A stretch of 64,000 bases of DNA, from contig CM022670.1 in assembly GCA_012295275.1 (NCBI GenBank), positions 35,577,801 through 35,641,800 of the forward strand, given 5' to 3'. The stretch comes from Chrysomallon squamiferum. Taxonomy: Eukaryota > Mollusca > Gastropoda > Neomphalida > Peltospiridae. This document shows, piece after piece, positions 12,933 through 23,613 of the stretch. The position numbers were made by a program, and so were the translations under genes. Positions within the stretch are counted from its first letter, which is position 1. The number at the start of each line of letters is the position of its first letter. The notes under the pieces are model-generated. The model saw only the letters and a program-made list of their open reading frames with translations. It had not been told where the DNA came from and searched no databases.

Positions 12933-13836
12933 CTGTGAAAAAAAAAGGTTTTTGTGTTTTGTCTTTGAAAACTTACCATCACTTTTTTGCTTATTGTAAA
13001 ACATTTCGTGAAGACAAATTGTGTGAAAACGTTTACTATTTTTATTGTTTTTATTATGAACTTGTCTTTTGTCTATGAAAATTTATTATCACGTTTTTGT
13101 TTTTTGTAAACCTTTTACGTGCTAAATAAAACGATTGGAAAAACAACTCTGTCATCATTCCATAATTTTCATATACACTCATATATTTAAGAACAAAATA
13201 AGGTTTCATAACCAATGCCAGAGAATAGGATATAGTTCAAAGTCCACATCGAGGACGATAGTAATTCTTTATTTTCTTTACTTTAATACTGAATGCTCAA
13301 AAGTAAGAAATCGAAGAATATTCCAACATTTGATATATTAAAATTTTCATTGTCGTTTAAATTGTTTTTCTTAAAGATTACCTGGGCCATTTGTGTTCTG
13401 CTTTGTTCAAGAACAACCAAAGGCCAATGTTGCGTAAGTACTTGGCATTTTTTTCCCTTTCGTTTACATACTAACTTCGAAATTTTCTGATGAAGTTATC
13501 TGAAATTAATATATGTATATTTGTGTGACTGCATGTGTTATTGCTGTCTGTGTGTGTGTGTGTGTGTGTGTGTGCGTATGTGTGTGTTTGATTTTCGATC
13601 ATATAATGACAGACTTCCTATTTATTCTGGAAACAGATGTATTACTCTGAGAATAACATATGTAATAATTTTCACGTTTCTCATTTCGTTTTATTTACAG
13701 AACAGTTTCATATCTTCTTGACCCGGCCAATCCATTCATGAATGTAGCACCGAGTCCAGAAGACGCTCGTATTGTAAGCACGAAGGCAAAAGAACTCCTC
13801 GACAACTGGGATCACATATTTGCAGAACAGAAATAA
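10964..13836 (+). CDS. OAS: 2'-5'-oligoadenylate synthase-like protein, unit 3 (complete)
   Basis: Exons 10964-11209, 11682-11964, 12115-12275, 12595-12806, 13377-13433 and 13701-13836 join in frame to 364 codons. OAS enzymes bind double-stranded RNA and make 2'-5'-linked oligoadenylate from ATP in the cytosol. Visible marks: the nucleotidyltransferase loop SGSLGKST and catalytic pair in KSDIDLIIFL (exon 2), the third aspartate in KIDMDLLPALD (end of exon 2), the OAS C-terminal segment LSPIQKDFVNRF...VKNLIRFMKFWAK (exon 3) and SYLLDPANPF (exon 6). The full triad predicts an active enzyme; RNA dependence is inferred only from family. Start: AACAATGG context right after a likely acceptor. Length is close to human OAS1 (about 360-400 aa). 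The small fifth exon has a doubtful reading frame (see findings). It is tail-to-tail with Vg at 14706. Confidence 0.9.
11989..12074. repeat. (ATA)n/(ATG)n microsatellite in OAS intron 2
   Basis: AAT repeats are followed by about 20 ATG repeats between exons 2 and 3. A shorter tract sits at the same place in unit 4 (24640-24681). The apparent poly-Met and poly-His ORFs are translations of this tract. Confidence 0.95.
12858..12931. repeat. (GA)n microsatellite in OAS intron 4, unit 3
   Basis: About 37 GA units lie downstream of the exon 4 donor, matching the other OAS copies. Confidence 0.96.
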
Positions 13837-14705
13837 ATCAGGATTCTTTGTGCTATATGTTTATAGGTGAAGGGCTGAAAAATATAAACTTTTCACAATA
13901 AGAAACTAGTCTAAAATAATTGTTTTGTTTGACAGATATTTCAATCATTGCTGATTTTTCTTCTTATCGTTATTGATAGTTTATTCTAACCAGAAAAAAA
14001 TCACCTCTATTGAAAGTGTTAATGTGGTGTAATTCATATTTCGTGTTCTTGTTTTGATTATAACATCATTGTTTCAGTTCTAGAAACGAAGTATATAAAA
14101 TAATTAGATTAATCATTTAGTCTCAGAAATTAAAATTAATTGTTATGAAGTATTATCAAGATTTAAGAATGACTGGCACAAAATAACGTTGATATTAACT
14201 GTAATAATTAACCTATGAAACGAAATACAGTTATAACATAATAGGTTTACAAATGCTTCAGCGTTTTTATTTAGTTATTTTTTATTTCCAAGCAACAGAA
14301 AGCGACACAAGACAACACACAATATTAAAAATAGTTCTTAAAAAGAAACAAGATAAAACGAACAGAGAACAATTAATTTTTTTTGGATAAACTGATATGT
14401 CATTTCGGTGGCCATTACAAAACATAGATACCTTGTTAGGTTTTTTAAATTCATAATGTGAAATGTATTTTTCAGAATGGATTGTCTTTACAGATAATTT
14501 ATAGCTGACATTGCAGGTTAAACCATTTATTAAAACAAACAATACAAAACAGGGAAAAAGACAACACTCGAGCGACGGCTGATGTACACAAAGCAGTTTT
14601 CCGATTCTTTTTCTTCTGTAACTGACAGTGTGAGTTTTACTTTAAAACAGAAAAACAAAAGCATCGCGTTTAGTCCATATTCCGGATCGGGTCAGTTAAC
14701 TATTT
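13837..14705. other. Convergent OAS/Vg 3' spacer, unit 3
   Basis: Untranslated ends of two convergent genes, 869 bases between stop codons. Minus-strand AATAAA (tttatt at 14526-14531) lies about 175 bases after the Vg stop. On the plus strand an AATAAA overlaps the OAS stop (13832-13837), with an ATTAAA near 14129; which is used is unknown. The sequence is almost identical to unit 1 (1436-2322). Confidence 0.65.
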
Positions 14706-15102
14706 CTATGCAGTTGGAACACATTTCGTTGGTTCTGCGACCTTCTGAGTGCTCGATTTGGGTTTACCCTTCAAGACATCGAATTTTCCTAATTTGACTT
14801 CCGTCTCAATTTTCTTAGCTTCGGGGGTGTCCATGGCAACGCAGTACATATCCACTTTTCTTTCAGCTGTTGTTGGGGCCTTGCATTTGCTTGGACATTC
14901 TTTGATTGGCAGAAGAGAGAAGCAAATCTGTTTGGTCTTCTTCAAGGTTTTGATCAGAGTCGTCTGAGAAATGACGCATGTTTCTGAAATATTTTCAAAA
15001 AACATGATCAGAAATTTTTGTCTGACTATAATATGAAAAACATATTTCTAGGGTAGGAAAATGAAAGAAAGTATCAATTAGAAGCTATCATCAACATCAT
15101 CA

Positions 15103-15164
<62 letters not shown>

Positions 15165-16586
15165 GTTTACTTTCGTGTTGCTCGTTATTAAATAGATTTT
15201 TTGGTTTCAAAAATAAAAACGAACTAACCAGCATGCTCGGTGGGGTAGGAGTTGGCGTATTTGCGATGAATTTTCTCATGGTGGCACTGTGGTTCTGGAA
15301 TGAGGTAGCTGGACACGAAGGGAGTGGGGACAGTATAGACGTTACCCTTTGGTCCTTCGTATTCGGCTATCCACTGACCGTCAAAGTTACTGCACAAACC
15401 ACAAGTCTTTTTTCTGAAAACTGGGGACACCTGTTTTGACATGAAAAACAAAATATGGTTCATCAAAAGTTTGTAAAATATGATTTTGGGGAGGATTATT
15501 GGTTTGATGTTTTTCATTTTTTACTTTTTAAATTATTATTTAAATGTTTTGTAAAAATTAGTTTTTATTATTATTAATATTTATTTATTTTCTTTTTGTT
15601 ATTTATTTTTCTTGGTTTTCTTACAACAATATGTCTTAACTGTATAAATCACAAAATAACAATGAGCTCTCCTACAAGCAATCACAGTATCAAAATACCA
15701 TAAACGCCAATAAAAATATAACTGGTATATAATTCAATTATTGACAGTGTATAATGCATATAGATTTGTTTATGATAACTGTATAAAATATGAATGTTTA
15801 ATAGTGAATTATTATTCTGTGGGCAATATATTCTGAGATTTTATACCGCAGATCTGATAATATAAAAACTAGTTACTCTATAAAACAATTCAGGGATTAT
15901 AAATAATATTTCATTATATTTTTCAAAGAAGCAATAACTCACATGAGTTTTAACGTAATCGCCATTGGTAAGTATTTGTAAACCAATCAAAGGAAGCTCC
16001 ACCCACAAGAATCTATCAACATATATCTTCAAGGCAACAGCTTTGCTGTACAGAAAGAAAGATTATACATTAAATGTTTTATAACTATTAAAACAAAGAT
16101 TATGCCTTTCATATATTACAGACTTAATGTTTCATATCTATTAAACAAAGATTATACGTTTAATATACCATACATTTAATTTTTTCTATCTATTAAAATA
16201 AAAATTTATTTAATGCTTTATATATTTTAAAATCGAGGCTGTGCATTTAATATATTATACTTTTAATGTTTCATATCTATGTAAAACAAAGATGAAACTA
16301 AAATACAAGATAGTAATAATGTACGTAAAAACTCACATGCCGTAGGTGAGTGCCTTTTCAATGATAACGGGTTTGCCTGGTTCTACTGTTTGTACGGCAT
16401 TGTTAATCATCACCATGAACGTGGATCCTGAGGGAACGACGTCAACAACCCAATCGTTGGTCATTATTTGCAGAGCCTGGGATGAAAAAAGTATGACTAT
16501 GTGGTTGTTGATGATGATAATGATAATTATATATATATATATATATATATAATATTTTTGGTTATTATTATTTTCAGTAGTAGTAG

Positions 16587-16624
<38 letters not shown>

Positions 16625-19600
16625 CTAAACTGACATGGTCCAACTTATTCAAATAAGATACTGGTTTATCCCCTTATATGTAATTACGTATTAACAAACC
16701 CAGTGACGGTGTTACCTTTGCCGTAAAATCAGGAGTCGTGGGAGTAACCGTAACGACAAACGACTTCATTGGAGAACAGTCCATCGCCAGAACAGCTCGG
16801 CAAGTTCCCATGGAGGGCATTGAGTAGTAAACGTGGTCAAACGTCTTTACGGTTTGCAGAGAAACTTCGCAGGTTGCTGAAGATAAACGCTCATAATTAT
16901 TGAAAAGCTAAAGTTTGCAAGGATTACAATGGAAACATTTACTACTTTGCATACACCTACATACACAAAGTATCTCTAACATATATAAATACAAACGTGC
17001 ATATATACACAAGTAAACATTAAAATTTATGCTGTTCTTGAAAAAGGCAGCCTGATATCAACATTATCAATTCTACACCAGTAATTGAGAGATTCGGGTT
17101 GATTTTTCTAAAACAGTGCTTTCACTTCATACTCATAATTTTGCAAAATGATCAAAGATTACAGGTTTTAAAACATCCATAACTCAAAAATATGTTAGAA
17201 CATAATGAAAACCAAAGGAAAAAAGAAGATTATTTAAAGTAGTAAATATTTTTCTGCACCATTTTGATTTTAAAGAATTTATGCAAAACGCTTATCAGCA
17301 AAGTAGTGTGGCTGGAATTTCATATCGGTAGATGGTTTAGAACAATGCTTCCAGATATATGATAATTACTAATCACAGATTAAGCAAGACATTCACAGAA
17401 AATTGTCAGGAAGAGAATCTTTTGAAACAAGATTAAAATACCTGGAATCGCAGTGCCAAATGGTGCATACATGGAACGTCTGAACCAAGGCTGGACCATG
17501 GTCATTGGTGTCCAGGCTGTCTTCATCATTGCTGTGGGCAAGTAATGCATCGAAGGCATGGCCATGTTCATCCACTTCAGTGTTGTTGTTGGGGTCATAA
17601 CGTAAATATCGAACTAGAAGCAGATAATTTTTATAACGTGTGTGTAACGTTTTTGTTTCTGACTGATTGTCGTTGCATTCCAGTGTACAGGAAAGGTGCA
17701 ATATAATATCTCAGACTGATGAATAACTAGACTAGCCAATGGAAATAGGTATTATTTCTTTACAAAATACCTATGAATGACAGCTAACAAATGCAATGAA
17801 TAAAATGTGCTTTTATTATTCATTTGTACACGATACTTACTGCCTGGTTAGAAAGTCGAGTATGGTGCAACATGTGTACAGTTCCTGTCGTTGTTACAAC
17901 TGGCATATCGAACTGTGTGTTCATTCGCCAGTAGGCTGGTATGTAACTCAGCATATTCCAAACCATTGTCTTAACTGATACTGGAATCTCCTCCTGGTTA
18001 AAATAAAGGTTATAGGTTTAATAGAATACGATCATTATAATAATTATTTTGATGCTTTGCTGTTGCTATTGTCTGCATTGTTGTGTTCTTTTTCTTCCTG
18101 TTAAATGTCTTTTTTACCCCGACGGAATTCTGAATAAGCTAACTGTTTGTATGTATGTGTGTCTTAGTGTATGTCTCTGTCTGCAAGTGTGCGTGTCTGT
18201 GAGCGGTCTGTGATTGTATGTTGTTAATAAAACCATAGATTCGACGAAAACATTAAATCACTTAAATAAAACGTACCGCGACGTATTTAATCATGACATG
18301 TCCGTGCATAAGTGTGTTGATGAGTGTCACAACAGGCATGCTCGGCATGTCCATGACGTCACGGCCAGAAAGGTATTTCATAAGATAGGTATCAATCTCG
18401 GGGCTTCTGGCGAATGGGCTGACTTGTGTGAATTCCCAAACCATTTGTTCAATACTCTTGCTGTAGAATATCTGACGAAAAATTTAAAAAATAAAATAAA
18501 ATAAAAATAAGCGAATATATGTATTTGGAAAAAATGACTATTATTCCGCAGTTTCACCGAAGACACAACACATTACTTCATTGTGAGCTGTAATATCACG
18601 GTTAGAATGAGAAATTGCAGCCTTTCGACATACCTATTTTATGCTTAGATTTGTATAAATTAAAAATCAATATGTATCAGTTTTCATGCTGTCAGTCATA
18701 TAAGTCAATTATTAAATCGAGGTTAAAAGTATTTATATGTATAATTCATAATGTCACTTTCAGGGTCTTGATGCATGATACAAAATACGTATTCGTTATT
18801 TACCTTTGCCATAACGGTTTTGGCAGTAAGGCCAGTTGTACCAAAGGTCATGTTGACGTAACCAGTCGTTGCCATTGGCAGAGCGCCATTCAGTACTGAA
18901 ACCATCTCCTGTTTCTCTGCTGTGTATTGTTTTGTCATGGCATCAGTAGTTGGAGTGTGTGGAAGATCGACAACTTGACTTAGTGAAACGACAACCTCGT
19001 TAAGGTTCTGTTCCAGAGTTTTCACAATCAGGGTCCAAGGAGTAACAACTGGAATCTGGATCTGTTTTGAAGTGACGACAGCCTTCACTGCAGCGATCAG
19101 ACCCTTCTGCTGTTGAATTACGATGGCAAGCAGACCGGCATTAGGGGTGATACTTTCTACGCCAAGCTGTTCAACCATCTGGATCTTCTGCTGGAACTGC
19201 ATCATTCGCTGAATAACGTGTCTGATGGCCATTTCAATACTGTACGGCAAAGCTGTTGGCGTTGTAGTCTTCAGGCTTTCGACCTCAGCTTGAGTAACTT
19301 TCTGGTTTGTCATGACCATCTGCAGCGTCACCAAGACCATGTCTTGTGGCATAGGGTGATTTGGTTGTACCTCAAGCATGTTGGCAGAGAGAACAAAGTT
19401 CTCGAAAGCTCTGGTTACAGCATATTCAATTTCAGTGCACTTAACAATCAAAATATTGATGTTCTCAGTTACGGTGACGAAGCTGAACACATTTGGACCA
19501 ATGGTGCTGCTAAGGATAACGGACTTCAGTTCGTTCAAAACGTATTTCAGATTAATCATTGTTGATGTAACCTTTGCATACAAAACGATCTTAGGATCAG

Positions 19601-22292
19601 CGCCTGGAAGCAATACGGCATTCTTAATGGTTACAAGTTCATTCAGTATGGCTACGGTCTTGTCCACTATGACATTGATGTCTTGCATTACGACTTCAGT
19701 TGCTTGTTGTTCCATGGTGGAAAGTCGAACCAACTGTTTCAGGCTTGTAACCTTTCCGTCCAAAAGACCGACAGTCAGCTGCATTTGCTGCATTTTCTCG
19801 AGCATTGCTATTTCATCGGTACTGAATACATTTTTGACGGACAAGTATTCTACCATGAATTTAGTGATAGCTGCAGCGCGAGTCGTTAGGGCTATAGTCT
19901 GAGTGTGAAGTTCTGCTGTTGTTTTCTCGTAACTGAATACAAGTGGCTGTGGTATCATGAAAATATCCTTTGTGTTGACCAAATTCAGGTAGATCATATT
20001 CTGCTGCAATGCCAGCTGAATTACGACTGGAGCAACTGGAATAGTTGTAATGAGAGATTTCAAGAGAATAGCATCAACGTTAAACAAAGACTGTTGGGTA
20101 GCTTCAACGACTTCGGTAACAGGCTGAAGTGATGGTACCTGTCCATTCATTCTGTCTGTAATAACAGATTTGAGTGCTGTAACCTGAATCTGGTTTACTT
20201 TCTTAGCTTCTTCGACAATTGCAGTTACATCAGTGGTTGGGCTTGCTGTTGGAGGTACGACAGTGAACAGTACATCAGCGAAGGTAAGGTATGTGGTGTC
20301 CATTTCCTTCAAAAGCTGGTTGGTCTGCTGCCAGATTACATTTCCTTTCTTGATGAAGTCCATATTCATTGTCTTGTTGCCAATGATTCTGAGAACGCCC
20401 AAAGCCCGGTAGTGCTCCATGATGGCATAATGGAGAACCAGCACACTTGGGTAAATTGTGGTTGGTGGTGATGCCTTAAACATCTTTATTTTCGCAATAA
20501 GTTCAGCCTGGATCATCTCGACCGATTTGACCAAGTACACCAGCAGTTCCTCCATCTTGGCAATTTCAACTGGATCCCATGCGACGTCTGTCAGTGACAT
20601 GATACTTTCAACAACTGGTGTCATGTTTGTCAGCAGAGGGAAAAGAATTTCGATGAACGGATCTTCGCGACTGGCAATAATCTGGAGCATTATTTTCCTG
20701 ATCATCACAAGGGGTTCAACGTTTCCAGCAAGGTTCTGAATTTCTTTGCTCAAAATGGCTTTTACGGTCTGGTTCAGTGTTTGTAGAAGAGGTATGTGAT
20801 GCTTAAGCTTGGTCATAAACTGAATGTTTCTCATGATTTGTTCCTGATAGAATGGATCCAACAGTTGTTCTGGTTTGACGATGATGCTAGGAAATTGCAG
20901 CATGGACTGAACTACCATCTAAAATGTAAGAAATAATATATAGTAAAAAAAAAAAAACATAGATAATGTATAATGGAGACATTTAAGGATAACCATCTAA
21001 TTACTTTGAAAATTTGTTATTACAAACCTTTCGTTAACGACCGAATTTTTTTTTCAGACTGAATTTTCATTTATATTTCCAAAAAATGATAAAATAAAAT
21101 CAAATTAAATATTATCATAATTCTTTGCTAGAAACATATTAACATGTTGCAGGTCATTTCACGTAACTAACACATTGAAATATAATCTAATAAATATGCT
21201 TACCTCCCATGGTTGAGTATCGTAGCCTGGCAGTGGAGTCCTAGCAACATGAGCCACCAGTTGGTGAAGCTGTCTGTCGTTAATCGTCTGCCACAACAAT
21301 TCAACCTGCATTTTTCTTGGAACTACCGCAGTACTGGCATCAACAACTACTACCGCGCCCCACTTGGAACCAATGTTGATCAGTTTCTGGCTAGTGCCTA
21401 AAATCATTTGAAGTTTCTTGATCAGCTGTACAATGGTAACATCGGTAACGGTGAGATCGGGGTACTCTGGTACTGGGGTGGCCGTTTGTTCATTTATTTG
21501 TAGCTCCTGCTCAGTCTGTGCAGTCCCAGAGGGCAACAGACAGAGTGTCATAGCAGACAACCAGCCGTCACAGTTGGATGTTGTAGGCATGGTTACAGTG
21601 CTTGTTGGTAAACCTTCACCAGCAGCAGTAGCAGTAGCAGTACCCGTTGGCGTCGTCGGAGTCTGAGTACTAGGGGCTACGAAAGTGGAAACGAACTGCG
21701 CTTGAACCTTGATTACATTTGGAACGCTTACTCCCGGTTTCATAAATACTGCAATAGTGGTCTTGCCTGCTAGTGGGATTGGTGCCGCAGTAGCAGTGCT
21801 TGGGACTGTGACGTATCCAACCACTTCCATGCCCATAGTTGAGTTGCCATAATCATAAACCATCTACAGTATATCGAATATAATAATTAGCATTCATGTA
21901 TGAGTCAGAAAATATATAACTGTAACAAAAAGAATTCGTACTACTACTACTATTAGAACGGACCTGACTCAGACTTCATAATTTGCTTAAGGACATTTTT
22001 ATAATATAATTAGTGATTACTATTGAATCTTTTTTAAAATTATAAATTAGGTATACTTTTCGTATGAGGTATCCTTTAAGGAACGTAGCTTTTGTGATAA
22101 ACACACACAGACAGACACACACACGTGCACACAAACAGACAGACGCTGACACGCTGATACACAAACACATATATTTCTTACCTCGGTAAGACTTGCTTCT
22201 TCAACCAGTTCAATGAACTTCTTCTTCATCGTTGTCGTTCCAATAGCCTCGAATGTGTAAGGAACAACTTCAACGGCAACCAGGGGTTCGGT
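14706..22292 (-). CDS. Vg: Vitellogenin C-terminal half, unit 3 (exons 20-30, intact)
   Basis: Eleven exons (22182-22292, 21204-21863, 18804-20918, 18277-18471, 17841-17993, 17442-17613, 16716-16876, 16337-16476, 15943-16045, 15229-15430, 14706-14983) join without a frame break into 1430 codons. Vitellogenin is the secreted yolk lipoprotein precursor taken up by oocytes. Content in order: end of the lipid-binding sheet region, Thr/Pro/Ala-rich linker, 705-codon helical exon, 172 Met-rich residues, VWD domain (starts TCEVSLQTVKTFDHVYYS; core KTCGLCSNFDGQW) and cysteine-rich tail ending TKCVPTA. No serine-rich phosvitin is visible. Upstream exons 1-19 are missing; a 200-N gap lies 293 bases beyond exon 20. 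It is either a truncated duplicate, part of a gene whose 5' half is in the gap, or an alternative 3' half for unit 4. Confidence 0.88.
15095..15163. repeat. (ATT)n microsatellite in Vg intron 29, unit 3
   Basis: Trinucleotide tract at the same intron position as in units 1 and 4. Confidence 0.95.
16337..16876 (-). CDS. Vg: VWD domain start (Vg exons 26-27, unit 3)
   Basis: Exon 26 (16716-16876) opens the von Willebrand factor D domain of vitellogenin: cysteine, then TVKTFDHVYYSMPSMGTC and VLAMDCSPMKSFVVTV, the usual pattern of a beta-rich D domain. Exon 27 (16337-16476) continues with ALQIMTNDWVVDVVPSGS. The domain finishes in exons 28-29 with the CGLCSNFDG calcium-loop motif. Unit 1 lacks exon 26 altogether. 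The intron between the two exons holds a (TA)n plus (TTG)n tract (16527-16625) that is also present in unit 4. Confidence 0.85.
18804..20918 (-). CDS. Vg: Vg exon 22, 705-codon helical region, unit 3
   Basis: This is a single open exon with acceptor TTTTAG and donor AAG|GTAAAT. The product is rich in Gln, Val, Thr, Met and Leu. It has one cysteine (IVKCTEIEY) and few serines, with predicted amphipathic helices spaced by Pro-containing turns. Several blocks look like degenerate repeats of about 100 residues built on a Q-rich helix, an LK-x-V helix, a Pro turn and a further helix. It replaces the position where many vitellogenins have phosvitin. I do not recognise the fold. The reverse-strand ORFs of up to 174 codons here are shadows. 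Confidence 0.85.
21204..21863 (-). CDS. Vg: Vg exon 21, Thr/Pro/Ala-rich linker, unit 3
   Basis: This 220-codon exon has donor GAG|GTAAGC. A beta-rich start (VVGYVTVPSTATAAPIPLAG) leads into a mucin-like tract (STQTPTTPTGTATATAAG). Then come two cysteines (NCDGWLSAMTLCLLP), a Glu/Pro stretch and a helical end. The Thr/Pro tract is a plausible O-glycosylated flexible linker. The unit 4 copy (33544-34203) is nearly identical. Confidence 0.8.
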
Positions 22293-22584
22293 CTGTTAAT
22301 ATAAATGATTTTTTTTTTTGTTAGATATTAACTGCCAGTATTATTTTTATTTGTAAATCATCGATCCTTCATATGATGATTTACAGATTATGTCTTATAT
22401 ATATTTGTTTTTGTTCCTGTGAAGTAACGTGAACCAGTTTTCATTCTAAAACCATACGTGTGGTTCACGAAGAACAAAACAAAATGCATAACAGTCATAC
22501 ATTTGACTCGGAAAAGCATTGAATTTAAATAAAATATTTGTTTTTAAACATTAAAAAATAAAGTCAATTCGAGGCAGATATGAA
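22293..22584. other. Vg intron 19 end, unit 3, up to the gap
   Basis: This is collinear with 34632-34925 in unit 4. The match runs to the last base before the Ns, so duplicated Vg sequence continues into the gap. Confidence 0.75.
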
Positions 22585-22784
22585 NNNNNNNNNNNNNNNN
22601 NNNNNNNNNNNNNNNNNNNNNNNNNNNNNNNNNNNNNNNNNNNNNNNNNNNNNNNNNNNNNNNNNNNNNNNNNNNNNNNNNNNNNNNNNNNNNNNNNNNN
22701 NNNNNNNNNNNNNNNNNNNNNNNNNNNNNNNNNNNNNNNNNNNNNNNNNNNNNNNNNNNNNNNNNNNNNNNNNNNNNNNNNNNN
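22585..22784. other. Assembly gap (200 N)
   Basis: Exactly 200 Ns, a placeholder size. The left flank is Vg intron 19; the right flank is dispersed-repeat sequence. The true length may be very different. Confidence 1.
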
Positions 22785-23119
22785 AGATAGAACTGTCACG
22801 GAAAAATCTTTCAAATAAATTATTTTAAAAAAGAAGCATTTTTTTGTTTCTTTTGTTTTGTCTTTTGTTTGTTTTTCTGTTAATGGTGATATTATATACT
22901 ATGTATGTAATACTAATTAAATTCAAATAATACTTTGCCTGGTCATTTTAACCCAGCAGACCCAAGCAAGTCCATTTATAAATTAGATAACTTTAGGCTG
23001 CCTTCTTAAGTAACCATTTTATTTTGTCTTTGACAGAATGGGGCAAGACCTTTGAGTCAGTGGATGATTTCTTTTAAAACATCTTTTTTATATACACACA
23101 AATATACATACATACATGC

Positions 23120-23170
<51 letters not shown>

Positions 23171-23230
23171 TATATTTTATTATTATTATTATTATAATTA
23201 TTATTATTATTATGATCATCATCATTGTTA
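22785..23230. repeat. Dispersed repeat, copy R6 (fragment)
   Basis: This contains TGTCACGGAAAAATC (repeat tail), then TTGCCTGGTCATTTTAACCC and the CATTTATAAATTAG block (repeat head), then (TA)n at 23125-23176 and (ATT)n at 23178-23212. It joins directly to OAS 5' flank at about 23230. Confidence 0.6.
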
Positions 23231-23613
23231 TTTATTTATTTATTCTTAAACGAACGTTAAAGGAATATGAATTCTATAAAATTATTAAAATATTAACATT
23301 GTACGAGTAACAGAAACTGTTAAGTTGTTGCACCTGCAGTAATAAGCACTAGACATAACTTATATACTCCTGAGTGTGGAACAAAACATTAAAACAAATA
23401 ATGTCGATAACATTAAAATGGCTAAAAACTAAGTAAGCACCTATGTAAATATGTATTTTTATTAATTTTCTTTCTACTTTTCTTTTACTGTTTCTTTTTT
23501 AATTATTATTATTTCATTATTTTTATACGCTGACTGATTTCTTTATTTATTATCATCATTATTCTGTCATATTATCATCATCATCATCATCATTTTTCTA
23601 CTTTACCAGAACA
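23231..23613 (+). promoter_or_regulatory. OAS 5' flank and probable 5'-UTR intron end, unit 4
   Basis: This is a copy of 10540-10963 with a short deletion and few substitutions. The same acceptor-like ctactttaccag stands four bases before ATG. No TATA-like element could be assigned. Confidence 0.45.

Noticed and set aside
19378-19902. 174-codon plus-strand ORF (and 19113-19565, with copies at 31455-32244)
   Set aside because: They lie antisense inside Vg exon 22; the minus-strand frame is longer, has splice sites and is part of a phase-consistent gene.
22551-22828. ORFs spanning the N gap
   Set aside because: They are made of Ns and have no sequence support.
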